Shown: piece by piece, positions 1 through 6,639 of the stretch
Numbering within the stretch: the first letter of the stretch is position 1
How the letters are laid out: every line of letters starts with the position of its first letter
NCBI GenBank assembly: GCA_964651335.1
Contig: CAZYVT010000097.1
Coordinates: 1 to 10,765 of the forward strand
Reading direction: 5' to 3'
DNA length: 10,765 bases
Origin: 2-02-FULL-66-14 sp964651335
GTDB lineage: Bacteria; Pseudomonadota; Gammaproteobacteria; Burkholderiales; SG8-39
The notes under the pieces: model-generated
The model's database searches: none
Told to the model about the DNA's origin: nothing
What the model saw: only the letters and a program-made list of their open reading frames with translations
Program-made: the position numbers and the translations under genes

Positions 1-153
1 CCCGACCAGCTCGAAACTCTCCGATTGCGCTTCGACACGCGGCGCGAGCGCGGCGGGCAGCGCCGACGACGGCGCGCCGTGACCGCCGTGACCTTCGTCA
101 GCAAAAACAGTGACCGGCAATAGCGCCAGCACCAATCCGAATAACCATTTCAT
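1..153 (-). CDS. czcB: CzcB-like RND efflux periplasmic adaptor, N-terminal fragment
   Basis: Only the first 51 codons are in the window; the gene runs off the left edge. It would encode the periplasmic adaptor (membrane fusion protein) that links an inner-membrane RND metal pump to an outer-membrane channel. Residues 1-18 form a signal peptide (MKWLFGLVLALLPVTVFA), followed by a histidine-bearing stretch, DEGHGGHG, that could bind metal. The last visible residues, RVEAQSESFELVG, match the way CzcB/CusB-type adaptors enter their first beta domain. The ATG at 153-151 overlaps the TGA of the upstream czcC by 4 bp (ATGA), so translation is probably coupled. The assignment rests on this short stretch plus its position after czcC. 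The metal specificity (Co/Zn/Cd, Cu/Ag or Ni) cannot be read from the fragment. Confidence 0.8.
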   Translation of the reverse strand, partial: MKWLFGLVLALLPVTVFADEGHGGHGAPSSALPAALAPRVEAQSESFELVG

Positions 154-1340
154 GGCAATACTCCCAGAGCCTGATTCATACGGGCGATAGCGCGTGCTCC
201 CTCGAGCCTGGCGCGCGTGAAATTGAGTTCGGATTCGAAGCGCTCGTTCTCGGCGCGCAGGCGGCTGACCAGATCCAGTTCCCCGAGCGCAAATGCCTTC
301 GCCAGAAGGCGCTGCGTGTCGGCAGCGAGCGTAAAGCGTGTTTCGGTCAGTTCCATCACGGCGCGCGCCTGCTCCAGTTCCCGGCGCGCGGCTTCAACTT
401 CCGCGGCGAGCTTGGTGCGTTCGAGTCCGGAAGCGGCCTGTGCTTCGATCATTTCCGCGTTTGCAGCGGCAATGCGCGGCTTGTTGCGCGCATCGGTCGC
501 GAACGGCAACCGAAAGCGCACCTCAAAAGAGTGAGCGTACGGCTCGTCGAACAGACCACGTTCGCGCCGCAGCCCAAGCTCCAACTCGGGATTGTTGCGC
601 AGACTTTGCGTGGCCTGCTTGAGCTTGGCCTGCGCGGTAGCCACCGCACGTTGCAACGGCGCGAGTAGTGGGTGGTCATCGAGGGCGGCGGCCTGCGCGG
701 CGAGGGTTTCTTCCCCGCGGGGCAACGTGCTCAACCCTGTCAGCACGTTGAAGCCCTGTCTCGCCCTGAATGTCTTGATCTCGGCTTCGGCAAGCGCGGC
801 ACGCGCCAGGCGTTCCGCGGCCTGCGCCTGGTTGAGATCGACGCGCGCCAGATCGCCGGCCTTGACGCGACGCTCGACATCCGCGGCGAGCACCGCCGCT
901 TCCTCCACCTTGCGCCGCGCGAGCGCCAGCTCGTTTTCGGTGAGCCGTACCTGCCAAACTGCGTCGCGCACTTCGCCGGCGACCTTCAGCTTGGCCGCGG
1001 CGAGCGCGGTATCGTACTGATCGCGCTCGGCGCTGACGATTGCAGCTTGGCGTCCCTGTTCCCCGGGCAGCCACAGCGGCAAAGCGATTTCGGCACTCAA
1101 CTCGCGCGCCCCTTGATCGCGGTGCAGGCGGTCGTCGCGGTTACTGACGACCAGGCTGGGCGGCTCTGGAAACAAGGCCTGTGTGGCGTCGCGTTTCGCC
1201 GCGAATTCCTCGGCGCGTGCCGGTTGGGCCTGATTCGCGGGCTGCCGCGCCCAGGCGCGTTCCACGGCGTCGCGCAGCGTGCCATCGGCGCACACCGGCG
1301 GCGCGAGCAACAGCATGATGATGCAAACGCTTCTACGCAT
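150..1340 (-). CDS. czcC: CzcC-like outer-membrane efflux channel (TolC family)
   Basis: Encodes a 396-residue outer-membrane efflux protein, the usual size for CzcC. In a CzcCBA-type tripartite pump it forms the outer-membrane and periplasmic tunnel through which metal ions leave the cell. Residues 1-18 form a signal peptide (MRRSVCIIMLLLAPPVCA). The rest has two copies of the TolC-type pattern: long Ala/Glu/Arg-rich heptad helices (for example around EARRELEQARAVMELTETRF near the C-terminus) and beta-strand segments such as PELELGLRRERG. The frame is open upstream to 1415. I chose the ATG at 1340-1338 because it gives a proper signal peptide and has a GAGGA ribosome binding site about 5 nt before it; the longer start would put 25 unrelated residues ahead of the signal peptide. 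The stop overlaps the start of czcB. The family call is firm; the transported metal is inferred only from context. Confidence 0.9.
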   Translation of the reverse strand: MRRSVCIIMLLLAPPVCADGTLRDAVERAWARQPANQAQPARAEEFAAKRDATQALFPEPPSLVVSNRDDRLHRDQGARELSAEIALPLWLPGEQGRQAAIVSAERDQYDTALAAAKLKVAGEVRDAVWQVRLTENELALARRKVEEAAVLAADVERRVKAGDLARVDLNQAQAAERLARAALAEAEIKTFRARQGFNVLTGLSTLPRGEETLAAQAAALDDHPLLAPLQRAVATAQAKLKQATQSLRNNPELELGLRRERGLFDEPYAHSFEVRFRLPFATDARNKPRIAAANAEMIEAQAASGLERTKLAAEVEAARRELEQARAVMELTETRFTLAADTQRLLAKAFALGELDLVSRLRAENERFESELNFTRARLEGARAIARMNQALGVLP

Positions 1341-1479
1341 GGCATCCTCGTCGTGATCGAAAATTGGAATACACGCATGGCGCGGTAGTCCGCGCGCAGC
1401 GGCGGCGCTTAACATTGCACGTCGGGCGCGCTGTTACAGCGCGGCGGCGCGGAGGCGGGAGGAGATGCGGCGGGGCGGC

Positions 1480-1498
1480 CGCGGCGGCAAGCGCCGCG
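1480..1498. repeat. GC-rich hairpin in the czcI-czcC gap
   Basis: Positions 1480-1486 (CGCGGCG) and 1492-1498 (CGCCGCG) form a perfect 7-bp G/C stem with a 5-nt loop. The hairpin lies in the 242-bp stretch (1341-1582) between the czcI-like gene and czcC. There is no T-run after it on either strand, so it does not look like an intrinsic terminator. It could pause transcription or shield the czcC leader, or be chance in very GC-rich DNA. In characterised czc loci a second promoter can lie between czcI and czcC, but I see no convincing sigma70 hexamers here. Confidence 0.35.
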
Positions 1499-1582
1499 TA
1501 GACGCAAAATGCTCTTCGAATCATGCTCTCTTCCGACGTGATGACGCGCAAACCCGCGCCGCGCGGCGCGGGGCTTCAGCGA

Positions 1583-1954
1583 TCAGCGAGAGAGAGCGAG
1601 CGGGGGCCGGTCGAGGTGCCCCGGGACGACGCCCGAGGCGGGAGAATCAACGAAGGGAATGCGGCTTGCGCCGGCGGCGGCGCCGGAGAACCAGTGCGCT
1701 ACCTCGGAGGCGACCGGGGCGCTTACGCAGGACGCGGAGCATAGCCCGCACACTGAGGCAAGCAGCCCGCCATGCGAGTCGTACTCGCGCGGCGCCGAAT
1801 CCTGATCGGTCGCGTGATCGTGCGCCGTCGCGTGCGCCGCTGGCGCACCGCCGTGATGCGCATCGCATAGCGACGCAGCCAATGCCGCATACCCACGCAG
1901 TGGCAGGAGCGCGAGCAATGCGAGCACTAGAAGAAATCTGGCGCGGCGACTCAT
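1583..1954 (-). CDS. czcI: CzcI-like small secreted metal-locus protein
   Basis: Encodes a 123-residue protein. A hydrophobic signal sequence (residues about 6-19, then a small-residue region to about 27) is followed by a His-rich stretch (H33, H34, H41, H45, H47, H61), a cysteine cluster SVCGLCSASC (C69, C72, C76) and a Pro-rich tail ending GHLDRPPLALSR. This architecture and the position directly upstream of czcC match CzcI and related small proteins (DUF2946-like) of czc loci. CzcI is a periplasmic accessory or regulatory factor of metal efflux; its exact action is not settled. I chose the ATG at 1954-1952 because it begins the signal peptide and has AGGA about 9 nt upstream. The same frame extends to 2131, but that would add 59 residues overlapping the oxidoreductase gene. 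His and Cys content supports metal contact; the precise family is less certain than for czcC. Confidence 0.72.
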   Translation of the reverse strand: MSRRARFLLVLALLALLPLRGYAALAASLCDAHHGGAPAAHATAHDHATDQDSAPREYDSHGGLLASVCGLCSASCVSAPVASEVAHWFSGAAAGASRIPFVDSPASGVVPGHLDRPPLALSR

Positions 1955-1994
1955 TTTTAGAATCCTAGCACAACCCCGTTCTATGCTCGGAAGG

Positions 1995-3578
1995 TCAAGT
2001 GCGGCGCAAGCCGAAGTCCCTGAGCATCTCGCGCGCGCAGTTGTGACCCGGCGCACCGGTGACGCCCCCGCCGGGGTGCGCGCCTGCACCGCAAAGATAC
2101 AGTCCCTGCACCGGCGAGCGGTAATCGGCATAGCCGAGGAGCGGCCGCGCCGACCAGAGCTGATCGAGCGAGAGCGCGCCGTGAAAGATATCGCCTGCGA
2201 TCAGTCCGAATTCGCGCTCCAGGTCGGCGGGAGAAAGCGCCGTGTGCGCGATCACGCTGTTCCTGAAACCCCGGGCATGAGACTCGATCACGTCGAAGAT
2301 GCGGTCCACCGCTTCTTCCTTTCTCGAACCCCAGTCCGCATCCGGCGCAAAGTGCTGGCAGAACAGGCTCGCGACGTGCATACCCTTGGGCGCGAGCGTA
2401 TCGTCGAGAGTGCTCGATATGACCATCTCGACGATCGGCGCCCGGGACATCCCTTCGGCGCGCGCGTCCAGGTAGGCGCGATCCATGTAGCCGAGACTCG
2501 GCGCCAGAATGATGCCGGTTGCGTGATGCGGCCCGGGATCGGGAAGACAGGTGAAAGTCGGAAGTGAGGCGAGCGCGACGTTCATGCGGAAGCTCGCCGA
2601 TCCGCACTTGTAGCGCTGCATTCGCGCAACGATCTCGGCGGGTAGTGCGCTGCGCTCGACCAGCTCCAGGTAGAGAAGTTTTGGGTTCACGTTCGCGGCC
2701 ACGCTGCGCGCGCCGATCTCGCTGCCGCCGGCGAGCGCCACGCCCGTCGCGCCGCCGTTCTTCACCAGGACGCGCTCGACGCGGGCGTTGCATTCGATCT
2801 CGACGCCGAGGCGCCGCGCTTCCGCCGCGAGCGCTTTGCTGATTGCGCCCATGCCGCCGATCGCGTGTCCCCACACGCCGCGCTTGCCGTTCACTTCGCC
2901 GAAGCAGTGGTGCAGCAGCACGTACGCCGTGCCCGGGTGGTAGGGGCTTGCATAGTTCCCGACCACGGCGTCGAAGCCGAAGGCCGCCTTGATGCCGTCG
3001 GCCTCGAACCAGCGCTCGAGCAATTCAGCCGCGCTCCTGGTGAACAGCTCGAGCGCATCACGCCGCGCCTCCATGTCCAGCCGCAGAAGCCGCCGTCCGA
3101 CCTTCACGGCGCGCAGCGCGTCGAGCAGGCCGCCGCCGACATTGGGAGGCGTTTCGAGCACCAGTGCACGCAGCACATCGGCGATGCGCTCGATCGTTCG
3201 CCAGTAATCAGGCAGGCGCTCGGCGTCGCGCGCGGAAAATTTCGCCAGCTCGCGCTGCGTCGCCTCTAGCCCGCCGCCGACCTTGAGGTAGTCGCGTTCC
3301 GAGAGCGGCAGGAAATTGGAGAACGGGCGCTCGACAATGCGCAGGCCGTGTTCAGCGAGGCGCAGATCGCGGATCACCTTCAGCTGCAGCAGGCTCACCG
3401 TGTAGGCGGCGACCGAGTTGCGAAAACCGGGATGAAACTCTTCGGTTACCGCGGCGCCGCCGACCACGTGCCTGCCCTCGAGCACTTTCACCTTGAGGCC
3501 CGCACGCGCGAGATAGCAGGCGCACACCAATCCGTTATGGCCCGCGCCGATGACCACGGCGTCGAAGTGCGGCGTCAC
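1995..3578 (-). CDS. PYROXD2 / phytoene-desaturase-like FAD oxidoreductase
   Basis: Encodes a 527-residue flavoprotein of the amine oxidase/phytoene desaturase superfamily, closest in layout to the PYROXD2 group (about 520-580 residues). The N-terminal Rossmann motif is GAGHNG (G11-x-G13-x2-G16) with E34 at the end of the second strand to bind the FAD ribose, then the family sequence VVGGAAVTEEFHPGFR. A second FAD-contacting segment lies near the C-terminus, residues 492-515 (GLYLCGAGAHPGGGVTGAPG). No signal peptide or clear membrane segment is visible, so it is probably cytosolic. The start is GTG at 3578-3576, overlapping the TGA of the Rrf2-family gene by 4 bp, which points to coupled translation. 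The substrate is unknown; nothing nearby encodes carotenoid synthesis, so a carotenoid role is not supported. The gene ends 40 bp before the czcI-like gene, and no terminator is obvious between them. Confidence 0.9.
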   Translation of the reverse strand: MTPHFDAVVIGAGHNGLVCACYLARAGLKVKVLEGRHVVGGAAVTEEFHPGFRNSVAAYTVSLLQLKVIRDLRLAEHGLRIVERPFSNFLPLSERDYLKVGGGLEATQRELAKFSARDAERLPDYWRTIERIADVLRALVLETPPNVGGGLLDALRAVKVGRRLLRLDMEARRDALELFTRSAAELLERWFEADGIKAAFGFDAVVGNYASPYHPGTAYVLLHHCFGEVNGKRGVWGHAIGGMGAISKALAAEARRLGVEIECNARVERVLVKNGGATGVALAGGSEIGARSVAANVNPKLLYLELVERSALPAEIVARMQRYKCGSASFRMNVALASLPTFTCLPDPGPHHATGIILAPSLGYMDRAYLDARAEGMSRAPIVEMVISSTLDDTLAPKGMHVASLFCQHFAPDADWGSRKEEAVDRIFDVIESHARGFRNSVIAHTALSPADLEREFGLIAGDIFHGALSLDQLWSARPLLGYADYRSPVQGLYLCGAGAHPGGGVTGAPGHNCAREMLRDFGLRRT

Positions 3579-4015
3579 TTTCTCCTGCGCTCGACCAACT
3601 TGAGCATGGTGTCGAGGGTGATCGAGCGAAACGTTGCCTTGGCAGTCTCGTCGATCTCGGCGAGCACCACGGAGACCGCGTCTTCGACTTCGACCGCGGC
3701 CGGCGCATCCCGCCCGGCTTCGCGGCGGGCGCTGCGCCGGCCGCCGCGACGCGGCGCGCTGATATCCTCGTACAGGCCGATCACGTCCATCAGCGTGAGG
3801 CGCCTGGCGTTGCCGGTAAAGCGGTAGCCGCCGCCGACACCACGCGCCGACTCGACCAGCCCGGCACGGCCGAGCGAACGCAGCACCTTGGATAAATGGT
3901 GCGGCGAGATCCGGTATTTGCGGGCGATGCCGGCGGCGGAGAGCTGGCGCCCGGGGTTGGCCGCGAACTCGAGCACGCTGTAGAGCGCGGCAAGCGTGTT
4001 CTTCTGCAGCCTCAT
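3575..4015 (-). CDS. Rrf2-family transcriptional regulator lacking the Fe-S cysteines
   Basis: Encodes a 146-residue winged-helix DNA-binding protein. The N-terminal helices open with the Rrf2 pattern MRLQKNTLAALYSVLEFAANPG; the recognition helix region is at about residues 27-50 (IARKYRISPHHLSKVLRSLG), and the wing is ESARGVGGGYRF at about 55-66. Family members such as IscR, NsrR and RirA bind Fe-S clusters through three cysteines at about residues 90-105. This protein has no cysteine at all, and that region is instead Arg-rich (PRRGGRRSARREAGR, 88-102). It must therefore sense something else or act constitutively. It overlaps the GNAT gene before it (ATGA) and the FAD oxidoreductase after it (GTGA), each by 4 bp. 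Autoregulation through the divergent control region at 4480-4589 is plausible but inferred. Confidence 0.92.
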   Translation of the reverse strand: MRLQKNTLAALYSVLEFAANPGRQLSAAGIARKYRISPHHLSKVLRSLGRAGLVESARGVGGGYRFTGNARRLTLMDVIGLYEDISAPRRGGRRSARREAGRDAPAAVEVEDAVSVVLAEIDETAKATFRSITLDTMLKLVERRRK

Positions 4016-4479
4016 GAGTCGAGGTCCTTCTCGAGCGGGATGAACGGCCCGGCCATCATCCCCTGGCTGCGAAAGAACGAAAGAATCAGGTGATTGTCGC
4101 GCGCGAGGATGGTGCGCACTTTGGTCACGCCCAGCCGCCGGAATCCGTCGCAGATCGCCTCCAGCAGCCGTGCGCCGACGCCGCCCTGACGCGCTTCCGG
4201 CCGTACGCTGATCGCGAACACCCAGCCGCAGGGCGGCGAGCCGAACTCCCAGTCGCGCACTTCTCCGATGACAAAGCCTTCGATCCGCCCGTCGGCATCG
4301 GCGACCAGGAAAAAACGCTGCTGGCGCCTGCCGCTGCCGTAGCGCTGCAGGATCTCGCTCCAGTACTCGGGCTTGCGCAATCCGGTGACGCCGGCATCGA
4401 TCTCGATGACCTGGGCAAGGTCGCCTGCCTGCGCGCCGCGCACCTTCACCGGGTTCTTGCCGGTCCTCAACGATGCCAC
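4012..4479 (-). CDS. GNAT-family N-acetyltransferase
   Basis: Encodes a 155-residue GCN5-related acetyltransferase, which would transfer an acetyl group from acetyl-CoA to an amine. The core beta-strand and pyrophosphate loop are visible as FAISVRPEARQGGVGARLL: the acetyl-CoA loop R97-x-x-G100-x-G102 fits the (Q/R)xxGx(G/A) signature. The later strand-helix TKVRTILARDNHLILSFFRSQG matches motif B, where the acceptor and CoA thiol meet. The acceptor (a protein N-terminus, amino acid or small molecule) cannot be predicted. The start used is GTG at 4479-4477 with only a weak ribosome binding site; a second GTG ten codons in (V11, after a GAGGA) is possible and would not affect the domain. It is the first gene of the leftward block and its stop overlaps the Rrf2 start by 4 bp. 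Confidence 0.88.
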   Translation of the reverse strand: MASLRTGKNPVKVRGAQAGDLAQVIEIDAGVTGLRKPEYWSEILQRYGSGRRQQRFFLVADADGRIEGFVIGEVRDWEFGSPPCGWVFAISVRPEARQGGVGARLLEAICDGFRRLGVTKVRTILARDNHLILSFFRSQGMMAGPFIPLEKDLDS

Positions 4480-4488
4480 GCGGATTTC

Positions 4489-4517
4489 TTGAGACAGATC
4501 AAACTTGAACGTATCAT
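4489..4517 (+). promoter_or_regulatory. Sigma70-type promoter of the liv operon
   Basis: TTGAGA (4489-4494, 5 of 6 to TTGACA) and TATCAT (4512-4517, 5 of 6 to TATAAT) are separated by exactly 17 bp. A start near 4524 would give a leader of about 65 nt before livK. This is the best promoter-like match in the divergent gap. It is a prediction from consensus only. Confidence 0.6.
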
Positions 4518-4523
4518 CGAGGC

Positions 4524-4562
4524 TTACCGTATGAAAGGCGCTTTTCGGTACCGAATTACCGT
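4524..4562. promoter_or_regulatory. Candidate operator: 12-bp palindrome with flanking TTACCGT repeats
   Basis: TTCGGTACCGAA at 4544-4555 is a perfect 12-bp palindrome. TTACCGT occurs twice in direct orientation, at 4524-4530 and 4556-4562, and the palindrome itself contains TACCG, so the ACCG core recurs three times in 39 bp. On RNA, TACCG (4525-4529) can also pair with CGGTA (4546-4550) around an inner AAAG/CTTT stem. The block sits between the predicted livK transcription start and its ribosome binding site, where a bound protein or a folded leader could block expression. It also lies upstream of the leftward genes. Binding by the Rrf2-family protein is a guess from proximity. Confidence 0.4.
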
Positions 4563-4577
4563 CCGAGTGCCATTCTA

Positions 4578-4584
4578 AAGGAGG
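4578..4584 (+). promoter_or_regulatory. Near-consensus ribosome binding site of livK
   Basis: AAGGAGG at 4578-4584 lies 5 nt before the livK ATG and is a full match to the anti-Shine-Dalgarno core. It fixes the livK start and predicts strong translation of the binding protein, which Liv systems need in excess over the membrane subunits. It is much stronger than the sites before the other genes of this operon. Confidence 0.8.
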
Positions 4585-4589
4585 AGGCT

Positions 4590-5726
4590 ATGCTGTTCAG
4601 AAGCTTGGTCGGGGCATTGCTCGCGCTCTGGCTCGGCGCCCTGCAGGCGCAGGAGCCGATCCGGATCGGTTCGTTCCTGGCCGTCACCGGCGGCGCCGCG
4701 TTCCTCGGCGATCCCGAGCAGAAGACACTCGAGCTGTATGTGGAGAAACTGAACGCCGCAGGCGGCTTGCTCGGCAGGAAACTGCAGCTCGTCGCCTACG
4801 ACTCCGCCGGCGACGCCGAAAAGGCGCGCACCTTCGTCAAGCGCCTGATTGAGCAGGACAAGGTCGACCTGATTGTCGGCGGCACGACCACCGGCGAGAC
4901 CATGGCCGTGGTGGCGCTTGCCGAGCAGGCGGGCATTCCCTTCATCTCGCTCGCCGGGGCAGTGGTGATCATCGAGCCGGTGAAGAAGTGGGTGTTCAAG
5001 ACGCCGCACACCGACCGCATGGCTTGCGAGAAAATCTTCATCGACATGAAAGCGCGCGGCGCGACCCGGGTGGGCCTGATCTCGGGCGCGGGCGGGTTCG
5101 ACAAGTCGATGCGCGGCGAATGCCTGAAGGTGGCAAAGAACCACGGCATCGAGATCGTGGCGGACGAGTCCTATGGCCCTGCCGACACGGACATGACGGC
5201 GCAGCTCACCAAGATCCGGCAGAACGCGCAGGTACAGGCGGTCCTCAACGCCGGCTTCGGCCAGGGCCCGGCGATCGTCACCAAGAACTACCGCCAGATC
5301 GGCATGACCGTGCCGCTCTACCAGTCGCACGGCGTCGCCTCAAAGGAATTCATCAAGTTGGCTGGAGAGGCGGCCGAAGGCGTGCGGCTGCCCGCCGCAG
5401 CGCTGCTCGTCTCGGACCAGCTCGCCGACAGCGATCCGCAGAAAATCGTCGTGGCCCACTACCGGAGGGAATACGAAGCCCGGTTCAAATCCGACGTTTC
5501 GACCTTTGGCGGTCACGCCTACGATGGCCTGATGCTCGCGGTCGAGGCGATCAAGAAGGCGGGCTCGACCGACAAGGCCAAGGTGCGCGATGCGCTCGAG
5601 AACATCAAGGGCTACGTCGGCACGGGAGGCATCGTCAACCTGTCGGCCACAGACCACTTGGGGCTGGATCTCAGCGCCTTCCGCATGCTCGAGATCCGCA
5701 AAGGCGATTGGACGCTGGTCAAATGA
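4590..5726 (+). CDS. livK: LivK-type periplasmic substrate-binding protein
   Basis: Encodes a 378-residue type I periplasmic binding protein of the Leu/Ile/Val-binding family, the solute receptor of the ABC importer that follows. Residues 1-20 form a signal peptide (MLFRSLVGALLALWLGALQA). The mature protein starts PIRIGSFLAVTGGAAFLGD, the usual first strand and ligand loop, followed by ELYVEKLNAAGGLLGRKLQL and a first-lobe segment IVGGTTTGETMAVVALAEQA typical of the family. Length and both lobes are complete. Family members bind branched-chain amino acids, amides, urea or aromatic acids, and sequence alone does not decide among them. Because a thioesterase and a molybdoenzyme share the operon, an organic or aromatic acid is at least as likely as an amino acid. 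It is the first gene after the promoter and has the strongest ribosome binding site. Confidence 0.93.
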   Translation: MLFRSLVGALLALWLGALQAQEPIRIGSFLAVTGGAAFLGDPEQKTLELYVEKLNAAGGLLGRKLQLVAYDSAGDAEKARTFVKRLIEQDKVDLIVGGTTTGETMAVVALAEQAGIPFISLAGAVVIIEPVKKWVFKTPHTDRMACEKIFIDMKARGATRVGLISGAGGFDKSMRGECLKVAKNHGIEIVADESYGPADTDMTAQLTKIRQNAQVQAVLNAGFGQGPAIVTKNYRQIGMTVPLYQSHGVASKEFIKLAGEAAEGVRLPAAALLVSDQLADSDPQKIVVAHYRREYEARFKSDVSTFGGHAYDGLMLAVEAIKKAGSTDKAKVRDALENIKGYVGTGGIVNLSATDHLGLDLSAFRMLEIRKGDWTLVK

Positions 5727-5751
5727 AGTAATAGTCTGGGGCGGATCGTCC

Positions 5752-6627
5752 ATGTCCGCCCAGTTTCTCCAGTTTTTCCTCGCCGGGCTGACGATCGGCG
5801 CGATCTACGCGCTGGTCGCGCTCGGCTTTTCGATCATCTACAACGCCAGCCAGGTCATCAATTTCGCGCAGGGCGAGTTCGTGATGATCGGAGGCATGGC
5901 GACGGTGTCGCTCGCCGGCGCCGGCTTGCCGATGCCGGTGGCGATTGCGGCTGCGGTGCTGCTCGCCGCGGCGATCGGGCTTGCTCTGGAAAAGTTCGCC
6001 GTGGAGCCGGCGCGCGGCGCCTCCGTGGTGACCCTCATCATCATCACCATCGGCGCCTCGATCCTGCTCAGGGGCCTCGCGACGCTGGTGTGGGACAAGA
6101 ACATCCACCCGCTCAAGGCGTTCTCGGGCGAGGCGCCGATCCGGATCGCGGGCGCGACCATCGTGCCGCAGAGCCTGTGGGTGATCGGCATCACGCTCGT
6201 CATCGTGCTGCTGCTCAGTTGGTTCTTCGGCCGTACGCTTCTCGGCAAGGCGCTGCTCGCCACCTCGCACAATCGCCTTGCGGCGCAGCTCGTCGGCATC
6301 AACGTGCGCCACGTCCTGCTCGCCTCGTTCGGGCTCTCGGCGGCGCTGGGCGCCGTCGCGGGAATCCTGGTGGCGCCGATCACTTTCACCTCATGGGACA
6401 TCGGCGTGATGCTCGGTCTGAAAGGATTCGCCGCGGCGATCCTCGGAGGCATGGGCAGCGGGGCCGGTGCGGTACTCGGCGGTCTGGTGCTGGGGCTGGT
6501 CGAAGCAATGAGCGCAGGATATGTTTCCTCGGCATACAAGGACGCGATCGCGTTCATCGTCATCCTCGCGGTGCTCGTCTTCCTGCCGAGCGGGCTGCTC
6601 GGCAAGCGCAGCACCGACCGCGTCTAG
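5752..6627 (+). CDS. livH: LivH-type ABC transporter permease
   Basis: Encodes a 291-residue inner-membrane permease with about eight hydrophobic segments, one half of the transmembrane channel. The family hallmark near the N-terminus is present: ALVALGFSIIYNASQVINFA followed by QGEF. The cytoplasmic coupling loop that contacts the ATPases is the segment HNRLAAQLVGINVRHVLLAS. The frame is open upstream to 5590, but that stretch lies inside livK in another frame. The ATG at 5752 gives the standard LivH N-terminus (MSAQFLQFFLAGL), 25 bp after livK. The ribosome binding site is weak (GGGGCGGA region). It pairs with LivM and is energised by LivG and LivF. Confidence 0.95.
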   Translation: MSAQFLQFFLAGLTIGAIYALVALGFSIIYNASQVINFAQGEFVMIGGMATVSLAGAGLPMPVAIAAAVLLAAAIGLALEKFAVEPARGASVVTLIIITIGASILLRGLATLVWDKNIHPLKAFSGEAPIRIAGATIVPQSLWVIGITLVIVLLLSWFFGRTLLGKALLATSHNRLAAQLVGINVRHVLLASFGLSAALGAVAGILVAPITFTSWDIGVMLGLKGFAAAILGGMGSGAGAVLGGLVLGLVEAMSAGYVSSAYKDAIAFIVILAVLVFLPSGLLGKRSTDRV

Positions 6628-6639
6628 GACGGAGCCCGC

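Noticed and set aside
1955..1994. Separate promoter or terminator between the FAD oxidoreductase and the czcI-like gene
   Set aside because: No stem with a T-run and no pair of hexamers at proper spacing could be found in the 40 bp, so I cannot say whether the metal locus is an independent transcript.
1954..2131. 59-codon upstream extension of the czcI-like frame
   Set aside because: It overlaps the end of the FAD oxidoreductase and would bury the signal peptide inside the protein.
4572..4599. Minus-strand promoter TGAACA - 16 bp - TAGAAT for the GNAT gene
   Set aside because: The -10 is good (5 of 6), but the -35 is only 4 of 6, the spacing is one short, and it would lie inside the livK start. 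Too weak to list as a feature, though the leftward block must have some promoter here.
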